DNA of 37,387 nt from Sulfuricurvum sp. (GCF_028688295.1 NZ_JAQTYM010000019.1:1-37387); one strand, 5' to 3'; numbered from the stretch's first letter, positions 24,118 through 33,379 are shown. Notes: generated by a model from the sequence alone, not told the origin. Numbers and translations are program-made.

Positions 24118-25341
24118 ATGAGCGATCGCTATATCGGACGACAACCTATTATCAATGCCAACGCTAAAATTGTCGCGTATGATTTGCTTTATCGTGAATC
24201 GGGTCATAATGATGATAATGGTTTGACGGCTGCCGTTATCAGTAATCTTTTGATTTCGATGGAGAGTATCCTCGGTAAACATATCGGGTTTATTCGGGTC
24301 AATACCGAGTTTCTTCACTACGATGTTATCGATCTCCTTTTACAAGAAAAGGTGGTCTATTCGCTGTTTGCGGATGCGGTGATCGATGAGACGCTGGCGG
24401 ATCGAATGCGCTATTTGCGTGATCAGGGGTACCGTTTTGCCCTTAATGACTGTATTTTTACCGAAGAGAGCGTGAGCCGATTTGCGTTGATTTTGCCTTC
24501 GCTTAATTATATAAAAATCGATGTTACTCAAAGCGATTTGGCATTGGTCGGGCGAAATATTTCTATGTTTCATGAAGTTGGGATCGAAGTGATCGGGACG
24601 AAAATAGAGACGCATGATGCGTATGAGCTTTGTCGTTCTATGGGGTTTGATTACTATCAGGGGTATTTTATTTCTGAACCGAATATCGTTAAAAATGCCT
24701 CTTTCTCTCCTGAGCAAGAGGGGATATTCCGTTTATGGAACCTTTTGCAAGGGGATAGTGAAATGCCTGAACTGGTGGATGCGTTTCAAAGCAACCATGC
24801 CATCAGTCTAAAATTGCTCCGTTTTATTAATTCTGCAGCGTTTTCATTGCGTAATCCGGTTTCATCGATTGAGCAGGTGTTGACCCTCATGGGGCGCGAT
24901 CCGATCTCTCGCTGGATTATGTTGATGATGTTCTCAGAACAAGGGGGAAGTGAGAAACGGGTTCCTCTCTTGTTAATGGTGGTTCATCGTACGGAGTTGA
25001 TGAGTGCTCTCGTGCAGGTTATCAATCCAAAAGTGACCAAAAAAGATATTTCAATGGCTTATTTTACAGGGATGCTCTCTTTGGTTCATCTGTTGTTCCA
25101 TATGTCACAAAGTGATGTCCTCTCAAAACTCAATATTTCGTATGAGATTGAGCAAGCGGTTTTAGAAGGGGAAGGATTCTTTGGAGAGATGCTCGATTTG
25201 GTACGCTCCATCGAGATGTTTAATACCGAAGCGATTGAGGCGTATCTGCACACTTTAGGGCTCAAATATGCGATAATAGAGCCAATAATTACGCAGGTTA
25301 TGGAAAAAGTAAATACTTTTGAAAAGGCGATGGAAGAATGA
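24118..25341 (+). CDS. EAL-HDOD (YuxH-type) signalling protein with degenerate EAL
   Basis: A 407-aa protein. The N-terminal half (1-200) is an EAL-like TIM barrel beginning YIGRQPIINANAKIVAYDLLYRE, and the C-terminal half (about 205-400) is an HDOD domain (FRLWNLLQGD ... SNHAISLKLLRFINSAAFSLRNPVSSIEQVLTLMGRD). In active c-di-GMP phosphodiesterases the EAL signature is 'YEALLR'; here it is YDLLYR (D22), and other catalytic acids are missing (KIDVT replaces the usual KIDRSF-like segment). It is therefore probably non-catalytic, perhaps a c-di-GMP-binding or protein-interaction unit, as in other EAL-HDOD proteins that affect motility. It ends on a four-base overlap with the next gene. This architecture is known; the partners are unknown. 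Confidence 0.9.
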   Translation: MSDRYIGRQPIINANAKIVAYDLLYRESGHNDDNGLTAAVISNLLISMESILGKHIGFIRVNTEFLHYDVIDLLLQEKVVYSLFADAVIDETLADRMRYLRDQGYRFALNDCIFTEESVSRFALILPSLNYIKIDVTQSDLALVGRNISMFHEVGIEVIGTKIETHDAYELCRSMGFDYYQGYFISEPNIVKNASFSPEQEGIFRLWNLLQGDSEMPELVDAFQSNHAISLKLLRFINSAAFSLRNPVSSIEQVLTLMGRDPISRWIMLMMFSEQGGSEKRVPLLLMVVHRTELMSALVQVINPKVTKKDISMAYFTGMLSLVHLLFHMSQSDVLSKLNISYEIEQAVLEGEGFFGEMLDLVRSIEMFNTEAIEAYLHTLGLKYAIIEPIITQVMEKVNTFEKAMEE

Positions 25342-26339
25342 GAAAAAATGGCTTAACATTTATTGTACTTAGTTGTATGATCCTTTTTAGTGCAATGCAA
25401 ACTTTTGCGGCTGAGGCAAAAGGGTATAAGATCGTCTTGGCATCATTCGCTAGCTTTGATGAGGCAAAGAGTGCTTTGGAAAAACTGGGTTCTAAGGTGG
25501 GTGAGAATGAACTAGTGCTTCAAAAAGAGTACCGTTTTGACATTGTCGCAAGACCATCAGGCAAAGCGTTTATGTTGGCTATTGAACCACTTGAAACCCA
25601 GCAGGGGGCGGAATCAGTATTAAAACAGTTTAAAAAACACTATCCTGATGCGTATATCAACGGTTATTTCGGTCCAACACAAGGGGCACTGTTTTTCAAA
25701 CCAGCGGAGTCTAATAGCCCTACTACAGAGGTGAATGCTACCGAAGCGAATACGACGGCGGAAGCGGTAAAAAGTGTCGAAGAAAATAGTTCTACCCCTG
25801 CAACACCGATAGTTAAAACGGCAACGACAGAGGCAAATGTTACAGAGGAAGGATCGGTAAGCGAAGAAGCAAACAGTAATTCGGTTTGGATGATAATCGC
25901 TTTAGTCTTGTTCGGTGCCATTGTATGGGGTGTATGGAAAAAAACTAAATCAAAAGAGTCTGTACAAGAGTTCAAAGAAAAATATGAAGAGACTATCCAA
26001 GAAGAGGAGAGTGAAGATCGTTTAGAAGTCATAGAGTCAGAAGCATTTGTCACAGTTGATGAAGATGAGACTCCCCCCCCAAGTGAGCCAAAACTCTTTG
26101 AACCTGAACCGGATATTTTTTACAAACTTAAAAAGAATATGTTTTTTATAACGTTGATGGGTGAATTAAAAACTGCGGCAGACAATAAAGATGATCAACG
26201 ATGTCATGATTTAATGGATGAAGTACTCCGTTATCAGAAAAATTTTCGAAAAAGTGACATCATTGCAAAAATGCAAAAATTTATTGAGACAAAAGCGTAC
26301 GATCAGCTCTCGTCATTTATCAATCGAGAAATTGATTAG
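25338..26339 (+). CDS. exported, membrane-spanning protein with SPOR-like periplasmic domain
   Basis: A 333-aa protein. A signal peptide (cleavage near TFAAEA, about residue 24) precedes a SPOR-like fold of about 70 residues (GYKIVLASFASFDEAKSALEKLG). A low-complexity Thr/Glu/Ala linker with repeated EANTT/ANVTEE units follows, then a membrane helix (about residues 182-205, VWMIIALVLFGAIVWGVW) and a cytoplasmic, acidic region with a helical tail. SPOR domains bind septal peptidoglycan, but here the resemblance is loose. The start overlaps the stop of the EAL-HDOD gene (ATGA), so the two are coupled. The cytoplasmic tail could receive the signalling output of its neighbours, which is speculation. 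Confidence 0.65.
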   Translation: MRKNGLTFIVLSCMILFSAMQTFAAEAKGYKIVLASFASFDEAKSALEKLGSKVGENELVLQKEYRFDIVARPSGKAFMLAIEPLETQQGAESVLKQFKKHYPDAYINGYFGPTQGALFFKPAESNSPTTEVNATEANTTAEAVKSVEENSSTPATPIVKTATTEANVTEEGSVSEEANSNSVWMIIALVLFGAIVWGVWKKTKSKESVQEFKEKYEETIQEEESEDRLEVIESEAFVTVDEDETPPPSEPKLFEPEPDIFYKLKKNMFFITLMGELKTAADNKDDQRCHDLMDEVLRYQKNFRKSDIIAKMQKFIETKAYDQLSSFINREID

Positions 26340-26358
26340 ACGTTACCAAGGATAGAAT

Positions 26359-27591
26359 ATGGAACAATTTTTAGAAAAAGCAAAATCTGCTAGTCGTGTG
26401 TTAGCGACGATGAGCGGGAGTGAACGAAATCGTATTTTACGTGAGATGGCGGAAGCACTTCGTTCCAATACAATGAATATTATCGAAGCCAATGCTTTGG
26501 ATATGCGCAGTGCGGATGAGGGTAATCTAGCCTCGTCGATGAAAGAGCGATTACTGCTGGATGAAAAGCGGATCGAAGCGATGGCAATAGCGATCGAAGA
26601 GATAGCCGCACTCAAAGATCCGGTAGGCCGTGTGATCGAGGGGTGGGTCACTGAAGCGGGACTCAAAATCGAAAAAGTGAGCATCCCTATCGGGGTGATC
26701 GGGATCATCTATGAGTCACGCCCGAACGTCACCTCCGATACGGCGGCATTGTGTTTTAAAAGCTCGAACGGATGTGTCCTAAAAGGGGGAAAAGAGGCAG
26801 AACATTCCAATAAGATCATTGCTGATGTATTACAGCAGGTACTTCTGCGTAACAACCTCCCGAAAGAGCTGATTGCCCTTTTACCGGATGCAACGCGTGA
26901 GGGAGTAGCGAAACTGATCAAGATGGATCGTTATGTCGATCTGATTGTTCCGCGCGGCGGAGAAGCACTGATCCGATTTGTGAGCCAAAACGCCAGTGTC
27001 CCCGTCGTCAAACACGATAAAGGATTATGTCATACCTATATCGACAAAGGGGCCAATATCGAGAACGCGATAGCGATTGCCCTCAATGCTAAAGTTCAGC
27101 GTCCGGGTGTTTGTAACTCAATGGAGACACTCCTTGTCGATGAAGCTATTGCGACAGAGGTTCTCCCGATACTGAAAACGGCGTTTGATCGTGCTCATAC
27201 TCAGCTAAAAGGGTGTGGATTAACCCGTGAAGTGATCGATATCGAGAGCGCTAGCGAAGAGGATTTCGATACCGAGTATCTCGCCAATATCCTCAATATC
27301 CGTGTGGTTGATGGGGTAGAGGGAGCGATCAGCCATATCGTCCGTTACGGTTCAGGTCACTCAGAGGCGATCATCACTGATAACATCACGACGGCGGAAC
27401 GTTTTATGGATGCCATTGATGCTGCTGCGGTTTATGTCAACGCCTCCACCCGCTTTACCGATGGCGGAGCGTTTGGATTTGGAGCCGAGGTGGGGATTAG
27501 TACTAATAAACTCCATGCCAGAGGGCCGATGGGGGTAGAGGGTTTAACTACTTATAAATACAAAGTGTACGGAAAAGGTCAAATTCGTTGA
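26359..27591 (+). CDS. proA: gamma-glutamyl phosphate reductase
   Basis: Second enzyme of proline synthesis, reducing glutamyl-5-phosphate to the semialdehyde with NADPH. The protein is 410 aa, the family length, and an aldehyde-dehydrogenase fold. The catalytic cysteine is in KVQRPGVCNSMETLLV; the family segments PIGVIGIIYESRPNVTSD and ALCFKSSNGCVLKGGKEA are present, as is the end RFTDGGAFGFGAEVGISTNKLHARGPMG. proB is not nearby. Its stop overlaps the TTG start of the ABC ATPase (TTGA), so that gene is translationally linked to proA. An AAGGATAG site precedes the ATG. Confidence 0.98.
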   Translation: MEQFLEKAKSASRVLATMSGSERNRILREMAEALRSNTMNIIEANALDMRSADEGNLASSMKERLLLDEKRIEAMAIAIEEIAALKDPVGRVIEGWVTEAGLKIEKVSIPIGVIGIIYESRPNVTSDTAALCFKSSNGCVLKGGKEAEHSNKIIADVLQQVLLRNNLPKELIALLPDATREGVAKLIKMDRYVDLIVPRGGEALIRFVSQNASVPVVKHDKGLCHTYIDKGANIENAIAIALNAKVQRPGVCNSMETLLVDEAIATEVLPILKTAFDRAHTQLKGCGLTREVIDIESASEEDFDTEYLANILNIRVVDGVEGAISHIVRYGSGHSEAIITDNITTAERFMDAIDAAAVYVNASTRFTDGGAFGFGAEVGISTNKLHARGPMGVEGLTTYKYKVYGKGQIR

Positions 27592-28214
27592 AGAGTGTTT
27601 TAGATATCAAAAATATATCTTTTGGATATACTAAAGATATATTTTTATTCAATGAATTCTCCCTCTCCCTGAATGAAGGGGAAATCAAAGCGATAGTGGG
27701 TCCCAGTGGTGTTGGGAAATCAACACTCTTTGAACTCATTTTGGGGCACCGTAAACCTCACGTAGGTTCTATACGATCAATGTCCATCTCTCAAGTCTTT
27801 CAAGACCCTTACAGCTCTTTTCATCCCACTTACACTATACGTGAGCAAATAAATGAAGTGACATCGATGGAGGGGTATAACGTGTTGTTAGATCAGATGG
27901 GATTGGAGGAGTCTCATTTAGATACACTGCCGCACAAGCTTTCAGGTGGACAGTTGCAACGGTGTTCGATTTTGCGTGCATTACTGATGAAGCCAAAATT
28001 ACTCCTCTTAGATGAGCCGACTTCGGCACTTGATAACCTCAATCAGCTCGATATTATGAAGCTTATTATAAAGCATATTAAGGAGATGGGAGTGTTGCTT
28101 ATTACCCATGATGGTGATTTGGCACGATGGTGTGCCGATGAGATTATTACGCTAGAAAATGTCGAAACAGATAATAGCCCGATCCTGCCAGTAACACTGA
28201 GCCAAAAAGATTAA
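27588..28214 (+). CDS. ABC transporter ATP-binding protein, orphan
   Basis: A 208-aa ABC ATPase. Walker A is GPSGVGKST (38-46), the Q-loop is VFQDPYSSFHP (Q72), the signature is LSGGQLQR (118-125), Walker B is LLLLDEPTSALD (138-149), and the H-loop is THD (H174). The 'QDPYSSFHP' segment resembles the peptide/nickel (Opp/Dpp) branch. No permease or binding protein is adjacent. The start is TTG, overlapping the proA stop by four bases. Its last 68 bases overlap the opposing crcB gene, so the C-terminal tail (NSPILPVTLSQKD) is read on both strands. Confidence 0.88.
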   Translation: MKSVLDIKNISFGYTKDIFLFNEFSLSLNEGEIKAIVGPSGVGKSTLFELILGHRKPHVGSIRSMSISQVFQDPYSSFHPTYTIREQINEVTSMEGYNVLLDQMGLEESHLDTLPHKLSGGQLQRCSILRALLMKPKLLLLDEPTSALDNLNQLDIMKLIIKHIKEMGVLLITHDGDLARWCADEIITLENVETDNSPILPVTLSQKD

Positions 28215-28539
28215 GTGCCATATTCGTAGCTGCCATAAGGATCTGCCCTCCACTAAGCAAAAATACAGTTTCCATAGCAAACGTAGAATAAGTTGTCAGG
28301 GCACCTAAAAATCCTGTCGTTAGAAATGATTTGGCATGAATACTAAAGAGGGTGGTATAGCTAAAATAGGCGAAGAGTACTCCGATGATAAAACTGCCGA
28401 TGAGATTGACGCCGAGAGTTCCATAAGGTAGTGTATGCGGTAAATGATGGTTGATCTGCCCATTGAGATAGGCACGAACTACCGCTCCTAAAAAACCGCC
28501 GCTACCGATAGCGAGGATGGTTTGCCAACTCATCATCAT
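28147..28539 (-). CDS. crcB: fluoride ion channel CrcB/Fluc
   Basis: A small membrane protein (up to 130 aa, about four TM helices) that forms dual-topology dimers exporting fluoride. The family motifs are GGFLGAVVRAYL (N-terminal GxxGAxxR), GTLGVNLIGSFIIGVL and TTYSTFAMET, with the conserved Asn, Phe and Thr/Ser residues. There are three consecutive ATG codons at 28539, 28536 and 28533; an AAGG site fits the second or third best. The gene starts inside the end of plsC (overlap of up to 38 bases) and ends inside the convergent ABC ATPase gene. No fluoride riboswitch is visible, as expected inside an operon. Confidence 0.95.
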   Translation of the reverse strand: MMMSWQTILAIGSGGFLGAVVRAYLNGQINHHLPHTLPYGTLGVNLIGSFIIGVLFAYFSYTTLFSIHAKSFLTTGFLGALTTYSTFAMETVFLLSGGQILMAATNMALNLFGSVLLAGSGYYLFRHFLA

Positions 28540-29197
28540 AAACCTTTTGCATGTGGGTGTGAAGTTCGTTTAACCAATCGGGGTTCGATTTATCCGCTAT
28601 GAACGAATCGAGATAGATAGCAGTAACTGTTCCGGGTCTAAAGTCACGCCGTTTATTACTAAAATGCCACGCTGTTGCGATAAAAACAATGGGTTGAACC
28701 TTGAGGTTATATTTGTCGGCAACCATTTTAGCACCTGCTTTAAACGGTTTCATCTTACCGGTTTCGGTGCGGGTACCCTCCGGAAAGATGGTGATAACGC
28801 GGCCATGATCGAGTCGGTCTTTACAATCTTTGAGCAATTTTACGAGAGCAGTTTTGGACTCACGCTCCAGTGCGATATCTTTTGGCAAACGGAGAACGAG
28901 GCTAAAAAAGGGGACTTTGAAAAGCTCTTTTTTAGCAACCCATGCCAAATCTTTTGAGCTGATAGTCTCCATTATCCCGATATCCATTTCACTTTGGTGA
29001 TTGAGAAGGAACATTTGTGCCTCAGGATCGGGGTTCCCTTTTACGTTGACAGGGACAAAAGCGAGAATACGGATAAACCATGCACCAATTTTTTGGGCGT
29101 AGGGATTAGGAACTAGATAATAAATAGCGATCATTAGCGTCAACCCAGTGAAAATCACGAGGAGGGCGTAGATCCATCTAATTCGAGCAAAGATCAC
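28502..29197 (-). CDS. plsC: 1-acylglycerol-3-phosphate O-acyltransferase
   Basis: Makes phosphatidic acid from lysophosphatidic acid at the inner membrane. The 231-aa protein has an N-terminal hydrophobic segment (about 9-30), the catalytic HX4D motif in LNHQSEMD (H67 and D72), and FPEGTR at 138-143, with the substrate-binding segment following. It overlaps the upstream BatD/SH3-like gene by 20 bases and the downstream crcB, so it is in the middle of a coupled run. The length is normal for bacterial PlsC. Confidence 0.93.
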   Translation of the reverse strand: MIFARIRWIYALLVIFTGLTLMIAIYYLVPNPYAQKIGAWFIRILAFVPVNVKGNPDPEAQMFLLNHQSEMDIGIMETISSKDLAWVAKKELFKVPFFSLVLRLPKDIALERESKTALVKLLKDCKDRLDHGRVITIFPEGTRTETGKMKPFKAGAKMVADKYNLKVQPIVFIATAWHFSNKRRDFRPGTVTAIYLDSFIADKSNPDWLNELHTHMQKVYDDELANHPRYR

Positions 29198-30332
29198 GTT
29201 TGTTTACCCATCCGACTTTATCGTTAGTGAGATGTACTTTAATAAAATCGCCGACCTGTTTTTCGGTTTCCAAATGTTCTTCTTGGAGCGTCATTTCAAA
29301 AATAGTTCCATTTTTAATTGGAAGCAGGTAAATAGGAGCATCTTTTTTGACACATGTATTTTGATTCGGCAGGAGTGCAAAAATAATGTAAAACATTGGA
29401 AGTGCGGCAATGTAGAGATACCATTTTTGGCGTCTCCAATAAAAGAGTCCAAATAGCATGAGCACGACTACGACTGATGCACCCACTTTTAGTTCGGTAT
29501 GGCGTGCATCTGTTGGTGATAGGTCACTCTGACCGGTAGATACCGTATCATCATCAACAATAATAGGGATACTTAATGCTTCATAGCGTTGTTTTTTGAG
29601 ATTGAAATAAGAGAAACTAAGAGTCTGTTCAGTGTTTGGAATAATAACATAATAAGTCATTTGTGATTCGCCGACATTGGAAAGTTTTGACTCAAACCCT
29701 TGTTTAATCGCATTAGGAAGCGAAAAATCGTTAATATTACAACGTAAAGCTTTAACGGTAAAAATAACCACATTGCTCTGATTGTTGTAAGGAGTCGTTT
29801 TATAGTTTATAACCTCAAATTTATCGGCTAAAACATTAGCGAACCCTGTAGGCGGGCTTAGAGTAGTAGCACTTAAAGAACTACCCGTTAGGGTTTCAGA
29901 GGTAGAGCCATTAGAGGTGAGAGTTGCGGTAACATCTGGAAAACGTACAGATGAAGATTGTACTAAAAAATAGAAAGTATCGTAAACACCATCTTCCTTG
30001 ACATTTCTGCGAGGTGTATCGCTAAAAATGCGGATACCTTCTTCATTTTGTAGCGTATATTCAATAGTCCCTGATGCAATATCAATGGGGGTCAGTTTAA
30101 CGCTGAGCGCAATAATCTCACCGACATAAGGGCGTGTTGGAAGATTACTAAACTCCAGAGTGAGTCCCGAAGAGGAAGTGATACCTGAAAAAAGAGTATC
30201 GATGTCGGAGGTAGGAGCTTCCTCTGGTATTGGGGCTTCTTCGGTAGGGGAAGATTGAATATCAGTGAGAACGGAAGGTTCCGCTAAAAGAATTTGTCCT
30301 AAAAGGAAAAAGAAAAGAGCTAAAGCTTTCAA
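29178..30332 (-). CDS. exported BatD-like protein with C-terminal SH3 domain
   Basis: A 384-aa protein. A signal peptide (about 1-17, FFFLLGQILLA) leads to a periplasmic beta-rich region containing PTRPYVGEIIALSVKLTP, as in the oxygen-tolerance/BatD type of immunoglobulin-like repeats. Two membrane helices follow near residues 285-330 (VVVVLMLFGLFYW and WYLYIAALPMFYIIFALL). A bacterial SH3 domain ends the protein (APIYLLPIKNGTIFEM ... VGWVNKRDLC). Bat genes with VWA domains are not adjacent. It starts on a four-base overlap with purQ and is coupled to plsC. The BatD resemblance is moderate. Confidence 0.65.
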   Translation of the reverse strand: MKALALFFFLLGQILLAEPSVLTDIQSSPTEEAPIPEEAPTSDIDTLFSGITSSSGLTLEFSNLPTRPYVGEIIALSVKLTPIDIASGTIEYTLQNEEGIRIFSDTPRRNVKEDGVYDTFYFLVQSSSVRFPDVTATLTSNGSTSETLTGSSLSATTLSPPTGFANVLADKFEVINYKTTPYNNQSNVVIFTVKALRCNINDFSLPNAIKQGFESKLSNVGESQMTYYVIIPNTEQTLSFSYFNLKKQRYEALSIPIIVDDDTVSTGQSDLSPTDARHTELKVGASVVVVLMLFGLFYWRRQKWYLYIAALPMFYIIFALLPNQNTCVKKDAPIYLLPIKNGTIFEMTLQEEHLETEKQVGDFIKVHLTNDKVGWVNKRDLCSN

Positions 30333-31003
30333 CTGTTTATAAACCCTTCGAGCATTGCTCTTCCATCATCAGAACCTAGAAGTGTTTCCATCGCACGTTC
30401 CGGATGGGGCATAAGACCGAATACATTTTTAGCTTTATTGCAAATCCCGGCGATACTGTCGACTGAACCGTTCGGGTTGTCGATATTTCCTGATTTATCA
30501 CTATAGCGCAGGAGAACTTGGTTGTTTGCGTAAAGCTCATTTAATCCTTCGCTATCGATGTAAAAGTTACCGTCATGGTGAGCGATAGGGATATTAACCA
30601 CTTGATCTATTTCGCAGTGACGGAGGAAACCGTTGTCGTTGTTGATCACTTTGAGATGGTGGTGGCGAGAGATAAAATGGAGTCCCTCGTTACGTTTTAA
30701 CGCACCCGGAAGGAGTCCTGTCTCGGTTAACACTTGAAAACCGTTACAAATACCTAAAACTTTTCCACCGTTGTCGGCATAAATTTTTAGAGCTTTCATA
30801 ATTGGAGACATTTTGGCAATGGCACCGCTTCGGAGATAGTCACCGTAGCTGAATCCTCCGGCAACGACAACGAGATCTGTCCCCTCTGGAATAGAATCTT
30901 CTTTGTGCCAAAGAATTTGCGTTTCACATCCTAGTGCGGTAAACGCATGTTGCGTATCATACTCACAGTTGGTACCGGGAAACTGAACAATACCTACTTT
31001 CAT
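30329..31003 (-). CDS. purQ: phosphoribosylformylglycinamidine synthase, glutaminase subunit
   Basis: Supplies ammonia from glutamine for FGAM synthesis (step 4 of purine synthesis) together with PurS and PurL. The 224-aa class I glutamine amidotransferase has the nucleophile C86 in VLGICNGFQVL, and His/Glu in MPHPERAME. The N-terminus MKVGIVQFPGTNCEYDT is typical. purS ends within its start codon (four-base overlap), and the BatD/SH3 gene starts within its end. purL is not in the window. Confidence 0.97.
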   Translation of the reverse strand: MKVGIVQFPGTNCEYDTQHAFTALGCETQILWHKEDSIPEGTDLVVVAGGFSYGDYLRSGAIAKMSPIMKALKIYADNGGKVLGICNGFQVLTETGLLPGALKRNEGLHFISRHHHLKVINNDNGFLRHCEIDQVVNIPIAHHDGNFYIDSEGLNELYANNQVLLRYSDKSGNIDNPNGSVDSIAGICNKAKNVFGLMPHPERAMETLLGSDDGRAMLEGFINS

Positions 31004-31242
31004 GCTTGGATCTCAATGTCGTAATCTTCGATAACCGTGTTAGCCAAAAGCTCTTCACACATATGGGCAACTTTCTCTTTCGCGACAGATGCATCAGACT
31101 CATTCATCTCAATAACAATCTGTTTACCGACACGAACATCTTTAACGCTTTCGAAGCCATGACCGCTAAGCGCATGTTGGACGGCTTTACCTTGTGAGTC
31201 TAAGACTCCATTTTTTAAAAATACGTTAATAATTGCTTTCAT
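31000..31242 (-). CDS. purS: phosphoribosylformylglycinamidine synthase, PurS subunit
   Basis: An 80-aa protein that bridges PurL and PurQ and helps ammonia transfer. The N-terminus MKAIINVFLKNGVLDSQGKAVQHALSGHGFESVKDVRVGK is a clear PurS match, ending in a short beta strand (VIEDYDIEIQ). It lies between purC (27 bases upstream) and purQ (overlapping). The small length is normal. Confidence 0.95.
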   Translation of the reverse strand: MKAIINVFLKNGVLDSQGKAVQHALSGHGFESVKDVRVGKQIVIEMNESDASVAKEKVAHMCEELLANTVIEDYDIEIQA

Positions 31243-31269
31243 CTTATTCCTTTGATATCTCTCGTGTGA

Positions 31270-31980
31270 TCAGTTTAAAATTCGGTTCAAAACTTCTTCG
31301 TAAGCGACTTTTAGGCCACCTAGTCCTTGGCGAAAACGGTCTTTGTCCATTTTTTCACCTGTTTCTAAATCCCAAAAACGGCAGTTGTCTGGGCTGATTT
31401 CATCGGCTAGGATGATTTTTCCATTTTCATCACGTCCGAATTCGAGTTTGAAATCGACGAGGTTAAGCCCTTTTTCATGGAAATAAGGACGAAGGATCGA
31501 GTTTACTTCACGTGCCATTGCTCGGAGTTGATCGAGTTCCGCTTCGTTTTTAACGAGGTTGAGGATAAGACAGTGCTGATCGTTGAGTTTCGGATCACCG
31601 AGGGCATCGTTTTTGTAATCAAATTCGACGAGTGTAAACGGAAGTATGGTTCCATCGGCAATACCGAGGTTTTTACTGAGACTTCCGGTTGCAACGTTAC
31701 GGACGATTACTTCGATGAGGATAATGTCTACTTTTTTGCAAAGCATGTTGTTATCATCAAGCATCTCTACGAAATGAGATTCTACTCCGCGAGAAGCGAG
31801 CATTTTAAAAAGTTCGGTTGAAATTTTATTGTTCAACGCCCCTTTTCCTGCTTCATTGTCTTTTTTTGCGCCGTTAAAAGCGGTCAGATCATCCTTAAAT
31901 TCCGCAATGACCAAATTGGTATCGTCGGTGTTAAAGAGGCGTTTAGCCTTTCCTTCGTAGATGAGATCGCGTTTTTCCAT
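31270..31980 (-). CDS. purC: phosphoribosylaminoimidazole-succinocarboxamide synthase (SAICAR synthase)
   Basis: Joins CAIR with aspartate in purine synthesis. The 236-aa protein starts [15 protein letters not shown] and has [11 protein letters not shown], the VRNVATGS segment, and [29 protein letters not shown], all family hallmarks. It starts two bases after the stop of ctpA, so the two are co-transcribed and probably coupled. The order ctpA-purC-purS-purQ recurs in Campylobacter. Confidence 0.98.
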   Translation of the reverse strand: MEKRDLIYEGKAKRLFNTDDTNLVIAEFKDDLTAFNGAKKDNEAGKGALNNKISTELFKMLASRGVESHFVEMLDDNNMLCKKVDIILIEVIVRNVATGSLSKNLGIADGTILPFTLVEFDYKNDALGDPKLNDQHCLILNLVKNEAELDQLRAMAREVNSILRPYFHEKGLNLVDFKLEFGRDENGKIILADEISPDNCRFWDLETGEKMDKDRFRQGLGGLKVAYEEVLNRILN

Positions 31981-31982
31981 GG

Positions 31983-33305
31983 TTATTTTCCTTTGACTAT
32001 GATTAGAGCTTTAATGATGTCGACACCCTCTTTGAGCTGAATATCTTTGTTCAGCTGATCGGGGGTAATAATAGTTTTGTTGGTAGCATTCGCTTCGGTG
32101 ACGTCGATCATGCCGTCATTTTTTTCGAGTTCAGATTCGAGATGTTTTTTCAAATCGGCCTCTTTGATATTGAACGCTTTATCGTGATTTTTGATCTCAC
32201 CGGCGATCACTTCGATATCCGGAGCAACACCGACAGCTTGAATGGTACGTCCGCTAGGGAGGTAATAGCGTGCAATTGTCAGTTTAATCGCTTCGGTTTC
32301 GGTAACCGGCATTACAACCTGAACAGATCCTTTTCCGAAAGTTTTTTCTCCGACAATAACAGCTCGTTTGAGATCTTGCAAAGCACCACTTACTATTTCA
32401 GATGCACTTGCAGAACCTTCGTTAACCAATACTACAAGAGGAAGGTCTGTAATGGTGGCACTTTTGGTGGCACTGTAAGAAATGTCATCAGCTTTATTCC
32501 GCCCTTTTTGAGAGACAATCACCCCTTCATTAACAAATAAATCGGTTAGCTCAACTGCTTGATCAAGAAGGCCGCCTGGATTATTACGAAGATCTAAAAC
32601 AATTCCTTTGCTTTTTGCAGCATGTTTTTTGATCGCTTTTTTAACATCGGTGGCAACTTTTTTGTCAAAACTGGTGACGCGGATGTAGAGAATGTTGTTT
32701 CCAATAATTCGGGTATAAACAGACTCAACGGTGATAATGTCGCGGATGATATGAAATTTGAGAGGCTCAGCTGCACCTTTTCGGACGATGGTAAGATCGA
32801 TCGGTGTTTTTGGGACGCCACGCATAACCCCAACTGCATCATCAATTGTCATGCTTAGGGTGGCTTTGTCATTAATTTTCAAAATAATATCACCGGCTTT
32901 AATTCCTGCTTTATCAGCAGGTGTCCCCTCGATCGGTGCAATTACGGTGAGTGCGTTATCACGCATTCCAACGGTAATCCCTAATCCGCCGAATTCACCG
33001 TCAGTTTGCGTTTTAAGATTATCGTAACTTTTTTTATCCATGTAGTTAGAGTGGGCGTCGAGGTTGGAGAGCATCCCTTGTAGGGATTTATCGATGAGCT
33101 GATCGATACTGAGACCATCAACGTTATATTGCTCAACAATGCCCAAAACTTTGGTAAATTTTGCCAAGGATTGGAGTCGTGAGGCTTCTACAGAGGCTTC
33201 AGCTGAATCTGCCGTATTGTTTTTTGCTAACAAAGAGGTAGAGAGGGCTACGCTTATTGCTACGGCGCTGATAAAACCGACAACCATCATTTTTGTGTTT
33301 TTCAT
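31983..33305 (-). CDS. ctpA: carboxyl-terminal processing protease (S41 family)
   Basis: A periplasmic serine protease with an N-terminal signal/anchor helix (about residues 7-25, [19 protein letters not shown]), a PDZ domain ([33 protein letters not shown]), and the S41 catalytic core. The serine lies in [15 protein letters not shown] and the general-base lysine in [12 protein letters not shown]. The protein is 440 aa when started at ATG 33305, which is preceded by GAGG and leaves a 35-base leader after the promoter. The alternative ATG at 33332 would put the start about 15 bases after the -10. The tail includes the acidic [19 protein letters not shown] region. Confidence 0.95.
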   Translation of the reverse strand: MKNTKMMVVGFISAVAISVALSTSLLAKNNTADSAEASVEASRLQSLAKFTKVLGIVEQYNVDGLSIDQLIDKSLQGMLSNLDAHSNYMDKKSYDNLKTQTDGEFGGLGITVGMRDNALTVIAPIEGTPADKAGIKAGDIILKINDKATLSMTIDDAVGVMRGVPKTPIDLTIVRKGAAEPLKFHIIRDIITVESVYTRIIGNNILYIRVTSFDKKVATDVKKAIKKHAAKSKGIVLDLRNNPGGLLDQAVELTDLFVNEGVIVSQKGRNKADDISYSATKSATITDLPLVVLVNEGSASASEIVSGALQDLKRAVIVGEKTFGKGSVQVVMPVTETEAIKLTIARYYLPSGRTIQAVGVAPDIEVIAGEIKNHDKAFNIKEADLKKHLESELEKNDGMIDVTEANATNKTIITPDQLNKDIQLKEGVDIIKALIIVKGK

Positions 33306-33346
33306 ACGTTTTTGAACCTCATGCAGAGCCATTAATAAGATCAGGA

Positions 33347-33375
33347 ATTATAGTGAAAACTTCATTAATAAACAA
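33347..33375 (-). promoter_or_regulatory. promoter of ctpA-purCSQ operon
   Basis: On the minus strand TTGTTT (33370-33375) and TATAAT (33347-33352) with an ideal 17-base spacer. Its -35 lies close to the end of the S4 gene. It helps place the ctpA start at 33305. Confidence 0.65.
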
Positions 33376-33379
33376 TGAC

